A stretch of DNA of 64,000 nucleotides from Candidatus Pantoea bituminis. Lineage in GTDB: Bacteria > Pseudomonadota > Gammaproteobacteria > Enterobacterales > Enterobacteriaceae. The notes under the pieces are model-generated. The model was not told where the DNA came from and did no database searches. It was given only the letters and a program-made list of their open reading frames with translations. Positions 26,700 to 41,227 of the stretch are shown piece after piece (position 1 is the first letter of the stretch; each line of letters starts with the position of its first letter). The stretch is from positions 744,001 to 808,000 of the forward strand of contig NZ_JAGTWO010000004.1 of the NCBI RefSeq assembly GCF_018842675.1, read 5' to 3'. Position numbers and translations under genes: made by a program.

Positions 26700-29273
26700 A
26701 TGCGTCTGGATCGTCTTACCAACAAATTCCAACTGGCTCTCGCCGATGCGCAGTCCCTCGCTCTGGGACATGACAATCAATTTATCGAACCTCTGCACTT
26801 GATGAGCGCGTTGCTTAATCAAGAAGGCGGAACGGTACGTCCATTATTAACGTCTGCAGGTGCGGACGTTGCAACCTTACGCACGCAGGTAGAGCAGGCG
26901 GTCGATCGTCTGCCTCAAGTGGAAGGGACTGAAGGTGATGTTCAGCCTTCATCTGATTTAGTCCGTGTGCTCAATTTATGTGACAAGCTGGCGCAGAAGC
27001 GCAGCGACAATTTTATTTCATCTGAATTATTTGTTCTGGCGGCCCTCGATTCACGTGGTTCTTTGGCAGATATCCTTAAATCTGCTGGCGCAACCAATGA
27101 AAAGCTAACCAAGGCCATTGACCAGATGCGTGGAGGAGAAAACGTGAGTGATCAAGGGGCTGAAGATCAGCGGCAGGCATTGAAAAAATACACCATCGAT
27201 CTAACCGAGCGTGCTGAATTAGGCAAACTCGATCCAGTAATCGGTCGTGATGAAGAGATTCGCCGGACTATTCAGGTATTGCAACGGCGCACCAAAAACA
27301 ATCCCGTGCTTATTGGTGAACCTGGCGTGGGTAAAACGGCTATTGCTGAAGGACTGGCTCAGCGCATCATTAATGGTGAAGTACCGGAGGGTTTAAAAGG
27401 CCGCCGCGTACTGGCGTTGGATATGGGCGCGCTGGTGGCGGGCGCAAAATACCGTGGTGAGTTTGAAGAGCGCTTAAAAGGTGTATTGAACGATCTTTCT
27501 AAACAGGAGGGAAATGTCATCCTGTTTATTGATGAGCTGCATACTATGGTTGGCGCGGGTAAAGCTGACGGCGCGATGGACGCTGGTAATATGCTTAAAC
27601 CTGCATTGGCGCGTGGTGAGTTGCACTGTGTGGGCGCGACGACGCTGGATGAGTATCGTCAATATATAGAGAAAGATGCTGCGTTAGAACGTCGTTTTCA
27701 GAAAGTCTACGTCGCTGAGCCAAGCGTTGAAGACACCATCGCTATTCTGCGTGGGCTGAAAGAGCGTTATGAATTGCATCACCACGTTCAAATTACCGAT
27801 CCGGCTATCGTCGCGGCCGCAACCTTATCGCATCGCTACATTGCTGATCGCCAGCTACCCGACAAGGCGATTGACTTGATTGATGAGGCGGCCTCAAGCA
27901 TCCGCATGCAGATGGACTCTAAGCCTGAATCGCTTGACCGTCTTGAACGCCGGATTATTCAGCTGAAACTGGAGCAGCAGGCACTTAAGAAAGAAGCGGA
28001 TGACGCCAGCATCAAACGTCTTGAGATGTTAGAGAGTGAGCTGAATCAAAAAGAGCGTGAGTACGCTGAACTTGAAGATGAGTGGAAAGCGGAAAAAGCA
28101 TCTTTATCCGGTACGCAGAACATCAAGGCTGAACTTGAGCAAGCGCGCCTTACACTTGAGCAGGCTCGCCGCTTAGGCGACCTCGGCCAAATGTCCGAGT
28201 TGCAGTACGGCAAGATTCCAGCGCTTGAGAAACAACTGGCTGCAGCGACTCAGGCTGAAGGCAAGATGATGAAGCTGCTGCGTAATCGAGTTACCGACGT
28301 TGAAATTGCCGATGTGTTAGCGCGATGGACCGGCATTCCTGTGGCGCGCATGATGGAAGGCGAGCGCGATAAGCTTTTACGTATGGAGCAAGAACTGCAC
28401 GCACGTGTCATCGGCCAGGACGAAGCGGTTGAAGCTGTATCGAATGCTATTCGCCGTAGCCGCGCGGGATTGTCGGATCCTAATCGCCCGATCGGTTCTT
28501 TCTTATTCCTTGGGCCGACAGGGGTAGGTAAAACTGAGCTGTGCAAGGCATTGGCGAACTTCTTGTTTGATAGCGATGACGCGATGGTACGTATCGACAT
28601 GTCTGAATTCATGGAAAAACATTCTGTGTCGCGACTGGTCGGTGCGCCTCCTGGTTATGTTGGCTATGAAGAGGGCGGCTATTTAACAGAAGCGGTTCGT
28701 CGTCGTCCTTATTCAGTCATTCTTCTGGATGAAGTAGAGAAAGCACATCCAGATGTGTTCAACATCCTGTTGCAAGTTCTCGATGATGGGCGCTTAACCG
28801 ATGGACAAGGACGAACTGTGGATTTCCGCAATTCAGTTGTCATCATGACATCGAATTTGGGATCGGATTTGATTCAGGAGCGTTTCGGCAATCTCAATTA
28901 TGGCGAAATGAAAGATATCGTCATGGGAGTAGTAGGGCAGCATTTCCGCCCTGAGTTTGTTAACCGTATTGATGAAGTGGTTGTGTTCCATCCATTAGCT
29001 GAGAAACATATCGCTTCAATCGCGCATATTCAGTTGCAGCGTTTGTATAAGCGTCTGGAAGATCGCGGTTATAAACTGCACATTTCCAGTGAAGCGATTA
29101 AATTGCTTGGTGAGAATGGCTACGATCCGGTTTATGGCGCGCGTCCACTTAAACGAGCTATTCAGCAGCAGATTGAAAATCCGCTGGCTCAGCAAATACT
29201 TTCCGGTGTATTGGTTCCGGGCAAAACTATCGAAATGGATGTTAAAGACAGTGTAATAACAGCTCATCAATAA
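26700..29273 (+). CDS. clpB: Disaggregase chaperone ClpB
   Basis: An 857-residue Hsp100 (the E. coli length). It threads proteins out of aggregates through a hexamer pore with DnaK. Order: N domain (1-145), NBD1 with Walker A GEPGVGKT (about 206) and pore loop KYRG, the coiled-coil middle domain (about 400-525), and NBD2 with GPTGVGKT (about 605), GYVGYEEGG pore loop and sensor region [12 protein letters not shown]. The ATG at 26700 follows GGAGGAATC. A second start, GTG at codon 149 (27144) after GGAGGAG, gives the short ClpB form known from E. coli. Terminator at 29286-29314. Confidence 0.98.
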   Translation: MRLDRLTNKFQLALADAQSLALGHDNQFIEPLHLMSALLNQEGGTVRPLLTSAGADVATLRTQVEQAVDRLPQVEGTEGDVQPSSDLVRVLNLCDKLAQKRSDNFISSELFVLAALDSRGSLADILKSAGATNEKLTKAIDQMRGGENVSDQGAEDQRQALKKYTIDLTERAELGKLDPVIGRDEEIRRTIQVLQRRTKNNPVLIGEPGVGKTAIAEGLAQRIINGEVPEGLKGRRVLALDMGALVAGAKYRGEFEERLKGVLNDLSKQEGNVILFIDELHTMVGAGKADGAMDAGNMLKPALARGELHCVGATTLDEYRQYIEKDAALERRFQKVYVAEPSVEDTIAILRGLKERYELHHHVQITDPAIVAAATLSHRYIADRQLPDKAIDLIDEAASSIRMQMDSKPESLDRLERRIIQLKLEQQALKKEADDASIKRLEMLESELNQKEREYAELEDEWKAEKASLSGTQNIKAELEQARLTLEQARRLGDLGQMSELQYGKIPALEKQLAAATQAEGKMMKLLRNRVTDVEIADVLARWTGIPVARMMEGERDKLLRMEQELHARVIGQDEAVEAVSNAIRRSRAGLSDPNRPIGSFLFLGPTGVGKTELCKALANFLFDSDDAMVRIDMSEFMEKHSVSRLVGAPPGYVGYEEGGYLTEAVRRRPYSVILLDEVEKAHPDVFNILLQVLDDGRLTDGQGRTVDFRNSVVIMTSNLGSDLIQERFGNLNYGEMKDIVMGVVGQHFRPEFVNRIDEVVVFHPLAEKHIASIAHIQLQRLYKRLEDRGYKLHISSEAIKLLGENGYDPVYGARPLKRAIQQQIENPLAQQILSGVLVPGKTIEMDVKDSVITAHQ
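27133..27146 (+). promoter_or_regulatory. Internal ribosome binding site and GTG start in clpB
   Basis: GGAGGAG (about 27132-27138) then GTG at 27144-27146, codon 149 of clpB, followed by [16 protein letters not shown]. coli clpB uses the same codon to make the N-domain-less ClpB form. Confidence 0.85.
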
Positions 29274-29285
29274 CACTCCTCAAAT

Positions 29286-29314
29286 AAAAAACGGGCCTTT
29301 TGGCCCGTTTTTTA
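29286..29314 (+). terminator. clpB terminator
   Basis: AAAACGGGCC/GGCCCGTTTT stem with TTTT loop and T-run, 12 bases after clpB and before the rRNA promoters. Confidence 0.93.
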
Positions 29315-29396
29315 TGGGTAAAAAGCGATAATTGGTTCATAAAATAAGCAGGTGGTTTAAATATTGAGCGGTTGAATAAAAACTTGAGATTAGCAC

Positions 29397-29424
29397 TTGT
29401 CAGCCCGGAAGAACTCCCTATAAT
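29397..29424 (+). promoter_or_regulatory. rrn P1 promoter
   Basis: -35 TTGTCA (29397-29402), 16-bp spacer, -10 TATAAT (29419-29424), then the GC-rich discriminator GCGCCTCC, the classic growth-rate- and ppGpp-controlled rrn P1. An AT-rich stretch upstream may be the UP element. Confidence 0.95.
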
Positions 29425-29516
29425 GCGCCTCCACTGACACGGCAAACCGGCAACGGGATGACGGTTCAGGAGACACAGGAAACTGCGTCGCCGGAGAAAA
29501 GCTTCTGAAAAAGAGG

Positions 29517-29544
29517 TTGACTCTGAGGAGGGAAAGCGTATTAT
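29517..29544 (+). promoter_or_regulatory. rrn P2 promoter
   Basis: -35 TTGACT (29517-29522), 16-bp spacer, -10 TATTAT (29539-29544), 120 bases after P1 as in other enterobacterial rrn operons. Confidence 0.92.
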
Positions 29545-29583
29545 ACGCCCCTCGCGACAGACCGGCTAAGCCGCTGTTCGCAC

Positions 29584-29596
29584 TGCTCTTTAACAA
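29584..29596 (+). promoter_or_regulatory. rrn leader boxA antitermination site
   Basis: TGCTCTTTAACAA, the boxA site bound by NusB-S10 for ribosomal antitermination. A second identical copy lies in the 16S-23S spacer at 31628-31640. Confidence 0.92.
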
Positions 29597-29747
29597 TTTA
29601 TCAGACAATCTGTGTGGGCACTCGCAGGATGGATATCAGCGTCTCCGGACGTAAAAAATATCAAGCCTCACGAGTGAACACATAATGAAATTCATTATGA
29701 CGTTTTACAGATGAGCACCGCTTAACTTGTTTAAGCAAATCAAACTT

Positions 29748-31288
<1,541 letters not shown>

Positions 31289-31362
31289 CCTGAAGATACC
31301 TTCCCGCGAAGTGCTCACACAGATTGTCTGATAGAAAAGTAAAGAAGCAGTAAAACCCCGGC

Positions 31363-31439
<77 letters not shown>

Positions 31440-31485
31440 AATCCTGTTTTCAGGATCACTGGTCGACGGGTTTTACCAGACTTTT

Positions 31486-31561
31486 GGGGCTATAGCTCAG
31501 CTGGGAGAGCGCCTGCCTTGCACGCAGGAGGTCAGCGGTTCGATCCCGCTTAGCTCCACCA
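31486..31561 (+). tRNA. alaT: tRNA-Ala (anticodon TGC)
   Basis: 76 bases with CCA, anticodon TGC, second tRNA of the spacer. Ile-Ala is one of the two spacer types in enterobacteria. Confidence 0.96.
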
Positions 31562-31627
31562 TCAACTCCCCGTTGATACCCAAACAAAACTTCAGAATGC
31601 ATTTTCGAGTGCATTGCGAAGTTTTAC

Positions 31628-31640
31628 TGCTCTTTAACAA
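31628..31640 (+). promoter_or_regulatory. boxA in the 16S-23S spacer
   Basis: TGCTCTTTAACAA, identical to the leader boxA, placed before the 23S gene to keep the antitermination complex active. Confidence 0.85.
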
Positions 31641-31768
31641 TCCGGAACAAGCTGAAAATTGAAACGACGCGCGCCGCACTCCTCCGTAATAAGGGGTGCA
31701 CAGGCGACGCGTTCGAGTCTCTCAAATGCTTGCAGCACGCAGCGTTGCAAAACGCCTGTGGGTTGTGA

Positions 31769-34674
<2,906 letters not shown>

Positions 34675-34769
34675 ACAACGCCAGAGGCGTTTTGGTTGTA
34701 GAGACAGAGATTTTCAGCTTGTTCGACGGATAACCCTGCGCGGCGGAAGCGGCGCGGGACAACAGAATT

Positions 34770-34889
34770 TGCCTGGCGGCTGTAGCGCGGTGGTCCCACC
34801 TGACCCCATGCCGAACTCAGAAGTGAAACGCCGTAGCGCCGATGGTAGTGTGGGGTCTCCCCATGCGAGAGTAGGGAACTGCCAGGCAT
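34770..34889 (+). rRNA. rrf: 5S ribosomal RNA
   Basis: 120 bases from TGCCTGGCGGC to GCCAGGCAT, closed by its terminal helix; 95 bases after 23S. Confidence 0.98.
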
Positions 34890-34898
34890 CAATTAAGT

Positions 34899-34932
34899 AA
34901 AAAAGCCCTTTGCATCCGCAAAGGGCTTTTTT
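34899..34932 (+). terminator. rrn operon terminator
   Basis: Perfect stem AAAAAAGCCCTTTGC/GCAAAGGGCTTTTTT with ATCC loop, 10 bases after 5S. Followed by the mobB remnant. Confidence 0.95.
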
Positions 34933-34982
34933 ACGTCCTGCATCCGGGCAGACGGCAGCGGCAAGCGGTAAATACCGGCGGC

Positions 34983-35159
34983 TCAGCGGCCGGCAAGCCA
35001 GCCGGCGATAAAGTCAGCCACCCGGTCAGGCCGGCTGATGTTCAGAACGGGGACGTGAAGCGCCGGGCAGGCATCGCCGGCCACGGCAATAACGTGCCCG
35101 CCGGTTAAGGCCTCAGCGCTTTCCTCAGTACCCTCCCGCCATAAAGTGATTTCTGGTAC
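34983..35159 (-). pseudogene. mobB: 3' remnant of mobB (molybdopterin-guanine dinucleotide adapter protein)
   Basis: On the minus strand 58 codons and a stop read VPEITLWREGTEESAEALTG, then GHVIAVAGDACPALHVPVLN, then ISRPDRVADFIAGWLAGR. This is the C-terminal third of MobB: compare the conserved R-G, HVIAVA-D, L-V--L-I and ADF---W pattern of E. coli MobB. The frame is open only from about 35159, where a stop appears and base composition changes from GC-rich to AT-rich, so the 5' two thirds of the gene, including its P-loop, are absent. In E. coli mobB lies convergent with 5S of rrnA, in exactly this orientation and distance. Its presence at the clpB-kgtP locus suggests that a copy came along with an rrnA-type operon. 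Not a functional gene. Confidence 0.8.
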
Positions 35160-35364
35160 CTATTTGTTTTTAAATCACTCAATATAGCCAGCTCTCAACA
35201 ACAATTTATACAGGTATTCCCTGTAAAAATTGCATGTGTTACAAGCAAATAATCGGTCCAGTCACAAATCGCAATATCAGAGTTGATCCACTTCCCGTTA
35301 GCCCTTAACAAATGCTTTACTCAATCCTTTAACGCTGCTTATCAGCAAGGAAAAGAGGCAAGGC
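35160..35364 (+). other. AT-rich upstream region of kgtP
   Basis: 205 AT-rich bases between the mobB remnant and kgtP. They should hold the kgtP promoter; no clear -35/-10 pair or operator was assigned. No gene seen. Confidence 0.5.
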
Positions 35365-36669
35365 ATGACAGATATCATCAAAAACCAAAGCGACGAAAGC
35401 TCGCATCCTGATTCAACAAAAAAACGCATTTGGGCCATCGTAGGTGCGTCATCGGGCAACTTAGTTGAGTGGTTTGATTTCTATGTATATTCATTTTTCT
35501 CACTCTACTTCGCACATATTTTCTTTCCGGCAGGCGATACCACAACGCAGTTGCTGCAAACAGCCGGCGTATTTGCCGCTGGTTTTTTAATGCGACCCAT
35601 TGGGGGATGGTTATTTGGTTATATTGGAGATCGCCATGGCCGAAAGAAATCAATGCTGATCTCCGTATGCATGATGTGTTTTGGATCACTGGTCATTGCA
35701 TGTTTGCCTGGCTATGAAAGCATCGGGGTTGCTGCACCCATTATTTTGTTACTGGCACGTATGTTTCAGGGCTTATCAGTGGGAGGCGAATACGGTACTA
35801 GCGCAACCTATATGAGTGAAGTCGCGCTTGAAGGACGTAAAGGATTCTACGCTTCTTTTCAATATGTCACCCTGATTGGTGGCCAATTAACGGCAGTGTT
35901 AACGGTGGTTATATTGCAGTTCACCCTCAGCGACGAGGAACTGCGTAACTGGGGATGGCGTATCCCGTTTTTCCTTGGTGCAGCACTGGCTATTGTGGCG
36001 TTATGGCTGCGTCGATCTCTGGAAGAAACCTCGGACAAGAAAAGCCGTGAACATGAAGATGCAGGCAGCGTTCGTGGATTGCTGCGTAATCATACGCGTG
36101 CTTTTTTAATGGTTTTAGGTTTTACAGCCGGCGGTTCACTCAGCTTTTATACCTTCACAACCTATATGCAGAAGTATTTAGTTAATACAGCAGGTATGGA
36201 TGCTAAAACAGCGAGCGGATTGATGACTGGCGCATTGCTGTTCTTCATGTTGTTGCAACCCGCCATTGGGGCATTGTCAGATAAGATTGGTCGACGTGGA
36301 TCGATGATGATCTTCGGGGCGGGTGCAGCGATCTGTACTGTTCCAATCCTGACTCTGCTGCAAAATGTACAAAGTCCATGGATTGCTTTTCTACTGATTA
36401 TGCTTGCCTTACTCATCACCAGCTTTTATACCGCGATCAGTGGCATCTTGAAGGCTGAGATGTTTCCGCCGCAGGTGCGAGCATTAGGTGTGGGTTTATC
36501 TTACGCGGTTGCGAATGCAATTTTTGGAGGATCGGCAGAATACATTGCCTTGTTGATGAAGCAACAGGGAATTGAAACGACCTTCTTCTGGTACGTTTCG
36601 GCAATGGGCGCGCTGGCATTTTTAGTCTCACTCATGCTGCACAAACGTGGCAAGGGCATCAAGCTTTAA
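35365..36669 (+). CDS. kgtP: Alpha-ketoglutarate permease KgtP
   Basis: A 434-residue MFS symporter (metabolite:H+ symporter family) importing 2-oxoglutarate with protons. Seen: the N-terminal [29 protein letters not shown] signature ([25 protein letters not shown] here), [18 protein letters not shown] (MFS motif A), [14 protein letters not shown], and [27 protein letters not shown]. Twelve hydrophobic segments. The ATG follows AAGGAAAAGAGGCAAGG. Its last bases overlap the convergent yfiM stop by four bases, so there is no room for a terminator between them. In E. coli kgtP also lies after the rrnG operon. Confidence 0.96.
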   Translation: MTDIIKNQSDESSHPDSTKKRIWAIVGASSGNLVEWFDFYVYSFFSLYFAHIFFPAGDTTTQLLQTAGVFAAGFLMRPIGGWLFGYIGDRHGRKKSMLISVCMMCFGSLVIACLPGYESIGVAAPIILLLARMFQGLSVGGEYGTSATYMSEVALEGRKGFYASFQYVTLIGGQLTAVLTVVILQFTLSDEELRNWGWRIPFFLGAALAIVALWLRRSLEETSDKKSREHEDAGSVRGLLRNHTRAFLMVLGFTAGGSLSFYTFTTYMQKYLVNTAGMDAKTASGLMTGALLFFMLLQPAIGALSDKIGRRGSMMIFGAGAAICTVPILTLLQNVQSPWIAFLLIMLALLITSFYTAISGILKAEMFPPQVRALGVGLSYAVANAIFGGSAEYIALLMKQQGIETTFFWYVSAMGALAFLVSLMLHKRGKGIKL

Positions 36670-37004
36670 TGGCTCAAATTCCACAAAGCGATGCCGCTAG
36701 ACGCTCCGGCAACATCCCAGGCTAAATCTTTCCAACTCCAGCCGCTGCCATCGTGGCGGCTGTCAAACCACTCTTTCCCGACGCCAAAACTCAGAGAAAA
36801 CATCATTCCTATCGTGCTGCTTTGACGCGTGGATAGGTGCTGATGATCGCCATATTCGCTGCCAGCCGCTGCCAAAGCCACTGAAGCAAAGAAATGCTCT
36901 GCTTTATCCTTGCCTGTCCAGCGATCTTCCGCAACGTGAGCACAACCGCTACAGAGCACAGCAGCAAATAGCAAAATACGGGTGGGTTTTCCTGAAAAGC
37001 CCAC
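36666..37004 (-). CDS. yfiM: Putative lipoprotein YfiM
   Basis: A 112-residue protein of the YfiM (DUF2279) family with a short signal ending in a cysteine (LCSGC, Cys21; Leu is at -4 rather than -3, a slightly irregular lipobox). Conserved: [48 protein letters not shown] and [23 protein letters not shown]. Function unknown. It follows pssA by 5 bases, so it is the last gene of a pssA-yfiM unit. Confidence 0.88.
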   Translation of the reverse strand: MGFSGKPTRILLFAAVLCSGCAHVAEDRWTGKDKAEHFFASVALAAAGSEYGDHQHLSTRQSSTIGMMFSLSFGVGKEWFDSRHDGSGWSWKDLAWDVAGASSGIALWNLSH

Positions 37005-37009
37005 GCCGA

Positions 37010-38365
37010 TTATAGAATGCGACTGATCAAACGGTCGATACGGATACGACGCAGGCGGCGGATAAGTTTGCGAACCTTTGCAGGGTAATCGGCAATACTT
37101 TCCAGCTCGCGATAATGTTTCACCACAGTCGTATGCTGACGAATCAACGTTAACTCTTTTTCACGTTGCTCCGTAAGCTGTTGCAGCGGATCGTGAATCA
37201 ATACTGCATTTTCAAGATCGAGTCGCCATGCACGCGGATTAAGGTTATTACCGGTAATCAGCTGCCATTCATCGTCGACCCATATCCCTTTCAGGTGATA
37301 GCTGTTTTCGCCATCTTTCCACAATCGCGCAACTAGCTGATCGTTATCCACATAATACTGTAAGCGACTCAGGAAGCGGCGAAGATTAATTTCATAGAGA
37401 TAAGGCAGAGCGCCGATAATTTTAAACGGCTGATCTTCAGGAATATAGAAATCATTAGCAGTTTTATCGCCAACAATAATCTCAACCTTCTTACCCTGGC
37501 GCAGTAAGTGGATGATATTTCTGACCAAAATCGCGGGCATATTAAAGTAAGGCGTGCAAATTACCAGTTTTTGCTCCGCGCAAGGCATCAAATGAAAGAT
37601 GGTCTTGTTCAGTAAGCTGCGTTTGCCCAATCCCACTAGCGGCGTTACCGTCAGCTCTTCATTATGTCCGTTACCTTCAAACTGATAATTAAAACCGCGC
37701 AGATCCTGACGGAACTGGCGAGTTTCATTTTTAATTTCCGGGCTTGAAGGGCGTTCAGCAAAATCCAGCCGATTTACTGCTTCTGCCTGCTTTAGGTTGA
37801 TATTCATCCATTCAAACATGGTATCAGCCAGCACTGGATTTCGGATTATCTGATAGCGGTCATAACGGTATTTATCATGCTGATGCAGATAGACGTCGTT
37901 CAGGCTGGCACCGCTATAAAGCAGCGTATCATCAATGATGAAACCCTTAAGATGCAGTACACCGAGCGCTTCACGCGTATTTACCGGAATGCCGTAAACG
38001 GGAATAGCGATATCCGCATGCTGCGTCGCCATCTCGCAATACCAGTCAGCGTTGGTCAGGCCGCGAGCGGCGCCAATACGTCCACGCTGCGCACGATGCC
38101 AGTCAACCAGAATGCTGATATCCAAATGCGGGCGCGCTTGTTTCGCCGCATAGAGTGCATTCATGATAGCGCGACCGCCATCATCATTTTCCAGGTAAAG
38201 CGCAACGATGCAAATGCGGGATTGCGCTGCCGCGATCTTCTCCAGCAGCGTCTGACGAAATTCGGCAGGCGAGTAAAGTGTCGACACATCCGCAACGGAT
38301 TGTGACAGTTTCGGCAGCTGTGCGAGGTGTTGTTGGTGTTTATTACGTTTAAATTTAGACAACAT
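37010..38365 (-). CDS. pssA: CDP-diacylglycerol-serine O-phosphatidyltransferase
   Basis: A 451-residue phosphatidylserine synthase of the phospholipase D type, E. coli length. It makes phosphatidylserine, precursor of phosphatidylethanolamine, the main membrane phospholipid. The two HxK active-site motifs are visible: VLHLKGFIIDDTLLYSGASLND and YHLKGIWVDDEWQLITGNNLNPRAW. Other blocks: MLSKFKRNKHQQHLAQLPKLSQSV and the basic C-terminus KVRKLIRRLRRIRIDRLISRIL, which suits peripheral membrane binding. The ATG at 38365 is chosen over a GTG one codon before. Confidence 0.97.
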   Translation of the reverse strand: MLSKFKRNKHQQHLAQLPKLSQSVADVSTLYSPAEFRQTLLEKIAAAQSRICIVALYLENDDGGRAIMNALYAAKQARPHLDISILVDWHRAQRGRIGAARGLTNADWYCEMATQHADIAIPVYGIPVNTREALGVLHLKGFIIDDTLLYSGASLNDVYLHQHDKYRYDRYQIIRNPVLADTMFEWMNINLKQAEAVNRLDFAERPSSPEIKNETRQFRQDLRGFNYQFEGNGHNEELTVTPLVGLGKRSLLNKTIFHLMPCAEQKLVICTPYFNMPAILVRNIIHLLRQGKKVEIIVGDKTANDFYIPEDQPFKIIGALPYLYEINLRRFLSRLQYYVDNDQLVARLWKDGENSYHLKGIWVDDEWQLITGNNLNPRAWRLDLENAVLIHDPLQQLTEQREKELTLIRQHTTVVKHYRELESIADYPAKVRKLIRRLRRIRIDRLISRIL

Positions 38366-38482
38366 CACAGTGCACTTCTTCTCTGTTCATTGCATGGCCT
38401 TTTGCCATCAAATCAGGGTCATAACGATAAATAATAACATCAACGACGCCGATCGGGGCGATTTTTACCTTTCTCTACAAGG

Positions 38483-41140
38483 TTAGTTGATATCATCCTG
38501 CAGCGACAATTTAAGACTGACAATACCGTCATCCAATTGAATATCAACATGAAAGTTGAGTTTTCGCGCCAAAGTAATCATGCCGCGATTATGGGGCATG
38601 GTGATACCGTTCAATTGTTGCAGACCGTGATCGCGGGTATAGCGAATCATCTTTTCCAGTAAACGTCGTCCCATGCCAAGGCCTTTCAAATCAGAGCGCA
38701 CGAGCACCGAAAACTCCGCATCGACATTATCCGCATCAGAAATGGCCCGCGTCACGCCAATAATTTCTGGCTGCCCCTGATGCTGTCGGAGGGCAATAAT
38801 CGCCATTTCACGGTCATAATCAATCTGCGTCATATTGGCGAGATCGTCATGAGTAAATTCATTGATCTCACTAAAATAGCGATAATAGAGATCTTCTTTA
38901 GTGACCTGTCCAATAAAATCGCGTAGCAGCGGCTCATCCTCAGGCAAAATAGGCCGGAACAGGCAATATTGACCATCTTTTAATTCAACCTGTTCTTCAA
39001 GATGCTGAGGATAAGGACGAATGGCCAAGCGCGCTTCATTGTCACCGCTGAAAGGGGCAAGGTTCAGCGTCACGTCGAGCAGGGTAAAGTCATTGCCAGA
39101 CACCAGCAGCGGATGGATGTCGAGCCGCTGAATCTCCGGGCAATCTACGACAAGGTTAGATACCTGAACCAGCAATTGACTCAAGCCAGCAATATCAAGC
39201 GGGTTCAACGCGCTACGGCTGCGAATTTTGCCACTTTTAATCGCCTGAATCACCAGGTAACGCGCCAGCGTCATGTTCAGCGGTGGCAGCGCAACGGCAG
39301 CTTGTTTATCGGCTTGCCACTCAACGCCACCTTCTCCCAACATGATAATGGGGCCAAACAGGGCGTCATGCTCAACAACCACACGCAGTTCTTGTGCTCC
39401 CGCGCGATTCGCCATGCTTTGCACTAATAAACCTTCGATACGTGCCTGGGGCAAAGTGTGTTTAACGCGATCAAAAATCGCGTCTGCCGCACCTTGCACC
39501 TCTGCAGCGTTACGCAAATAAAGCATCACGCCTTGTACATCTGATTTATGCGCGATATCTGGCGAGCGCAGCTTAAGCGCTACTGGATAACCAATCTGCT
39601 CTGCAATGGCCACCGCCGCCGCGCTGTCGCTGGCGATCCATGTAGGTAATGTCGCTAAACCGTATGCGTCTAAGACGGGTTGAACTTCATGCGTATCAAG
39701 CGAGGTAATGCCTTTTTCCAACGCTTGAGACAGTAACTGATGTGCCTGCGCGCTATCTTGCGTCAGGCTGGTGGGCAGGGCTGGCGTTTCACGTAACTGC
39801 TTTTGATTACGGCGATATTCCACCTGATGCATAAATGCCGTCACCGTACCTTCAGGCGTACGCCAGGTTGGGATCCCTGCTTGGGTAAAAGCACGCCGTG
39901 CAGCCTGCGATGAAAACTCACCGCTCCAGTTGGTCAGCAGCGTAACCAGCTTGCCACGTGGATGCTGAGAAATCGCGTTGATCAACTGCTCTGCTGATTC
40001 CGTAGCAGGCGCAACGGCGCTAGGTGCATGGATTATCATCAATGCATCAAGATCATGGCTATTCAGCAGAATATTGATGCAGGCAACGTAGCGCTCTGGC
40101 GTAGCATCGTCTTTTAAATCCAGTGGATTACCGTAGCCGGTCCCTTCTGGTAATACGCCGGCGAGCTGCTGTAGTGTCTCTGCATTCAGCGTCGCTAACT
40201 TGCCGTTACGCGCATAAAGTTCATCAAGCGCCAGCGCGGCCGGCGCAGCGCCGTTGCTGACAATCATTAAACGCTCGCCGCGCAGTGGACGCATATGACT
40301 CAATGATTCCACGGCTGTGAAGAGTTCATGTGTGTCCTGCACTCGCAGCAATCCGGCGCGTTGAATTGCGGCATCCCAGGCGGCATCCAGCCCGCTGTGG
40401 GTGCCGAGTAGCGCTTGTGCCTGCCGGCTGCGGCCACTTTTTATCACTAAAATGGGTTTGTTACGCGATGCACTGCGCGAAGCAGAGACAAAACGTCGCG
40501 CATCACTTAGGTGTTCAAGATAGAGCAGGATGGCGCTGGTTTTGCCGTCGCGAGCGAGGAAGTCGAGCAGATCGTCAACATCAGTATCTAAACTATCGCC
40601 TAAAGCGATAAACCATGAAAATCCCAAATTACGCTGCTGCGCCCAGTCCAGAATAGTGTTGGAAACGGCAGCGGATTGCGAAATAAACGCGATACGGCCT
40701 TTTTCAATCGGTACTGGCGAAAAGCTGGCATTTAAACCTTGCCACGGCGCGAGCAAGCCTAAACTGTTGGGGCCGAGCAAACGGATCTGCCATCGGCTGG
40801 CACAGGCTTTAAGCTCTTCTAACTGGCTGGCAGGAGCGGAGAGAATAATGCAGGCTTTGCAGCCTTTTTCGCCGAGCTGTTGCAGTAGTTCAAAATTGCG
40901 TCGGGCGTGAGTGCAGATCACTGCAAGATCGGGTGCGAAAGGTAAACTGTCGATGGTGGGCCAGGCGAGTACGCCGCTGACCGCTTTGTATTTTGGCGTG
41001 ACCGGCAGAACCGGGCCGCTAAAGCCGCCCGCCAACAGATTGCGCATCATAAAATACCCGGCACGCCCGGGCTTTACTGAAGCACCAATCACCGCAATCG
41101 ATTTAGGTCGTAACAGCGCTTCCAGTCCGCGTTGGCTCAT
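38483..41140 (-). CDS. patZ: Protein lysine acetyltransferase Pat
   Basis: An 885-residue protein (886 in E. coli PatZ/YfiQ). It acetylates lysines on metabolic enzymes such as acetyl-CoA synthetase. From the N-terminus: an inactive acyl-CoA synthetase (NDP-forming)-like part with CoA-binding RPKSIAVIGASVKPGRAGYFMMRNLLAGGFSGPVLPV, an SCS-like and ATP-grasp-like middle, and a C-terminal GNAT domain (about 725-885) with RSDLKGLGMGRRLLEKMIRYTRDHGLQQLNGITMPHN, the acetyl-CoA loop. It is the only gene between pssA and tapT. CRP control is known in E. coli; no clear site was assigned here. Confidence 0.96.
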   Translation of the reverse strand: MSQRGLEALLRPKSIAVIGASVKPGRAGYFMMRNLLAGGFSGPVLPVTPKYKAVSGVLAWPTIDSLPFAPDLAVICTHARRNFELLQQLGEKGCKACIILSAPASQLEELKACASRWQIRLLGPNSLGLLAPWQGLNASFSPVPIEKGRIAFISQSAAVSNTILDWAQQRNLGFSWFIALGDSLDTDVDDLLDFLARDGKTSAILLYLEHLSDARRFVSASRSASRNKPILVIKSGRSRQAQALLGTHSGLDAAWDAAIQRAGLLRVQDTHELFTAVESLSHMRPLRGERLMIVSNGAAPAALALDELYARNGKLATLNAETLQQLAGVLPEGTGYGNPLDLKDDATPERYVACINILLNSHDLDALMIIHAPSAVAPATESAEQLINAISQHPRGKLVTLLTNWSGEFSSQAARRAFTQAGIPTWRTPEGTVTAFMHQVEYRRNQKQLRETPALPTSLTQDSAQAHQLLSQALEKGITSLDTHEVQPVLDAYGLATLPTWIASDSAAAVAIAEQIGYPVALKLRSPDIAHKSDVQGVMLYLRNAAEVQGAADAIFDRVKHTLPQARIEGLLVQSMANRAGAQELRVVVEHDALFGPIIMLGEGGVEWQADKQAAVALPPLNMTLARYLVIQAIKSGKIRSRSALNPLDIAGLSQLLVQVSNLVVDCPEIQRLDIHPLLVSGNDFTLLDVTLNLAPFSGDNEARLAIRPYPQHLEEQVELKDGQYCLFRPILPEDEPLLRDFIGQVTKEDLYYRYFSEINEFTHDDLANMTQIDYDREMAIIALRQHQGQPEIIGVTRAISDADNVDAEFSVLVRSDLKGLGMGRRLLEKMIRYTRDHGLQQLNGITMPHNRGMITLARKLNFHVDIQLDDGIVSLKLSLQDDIN

Positions 41141-41227
41141 CTCGCTCTCCAGAGCTCAGGATTTGCATGATTGTAAACGCTTTTTAGCGACCCTGCCGCC
41201 CGGCAGATCGCAAGCTACAGATCTTCT

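Noticed and set aside
34933..35160. GC-rich block after 5S as a possible insertion sequence end or integration site
   Set aside because: No terminal inverted repeats, direct repeats or integrase; the minus strand reads as the C-terminus of MobB instead.
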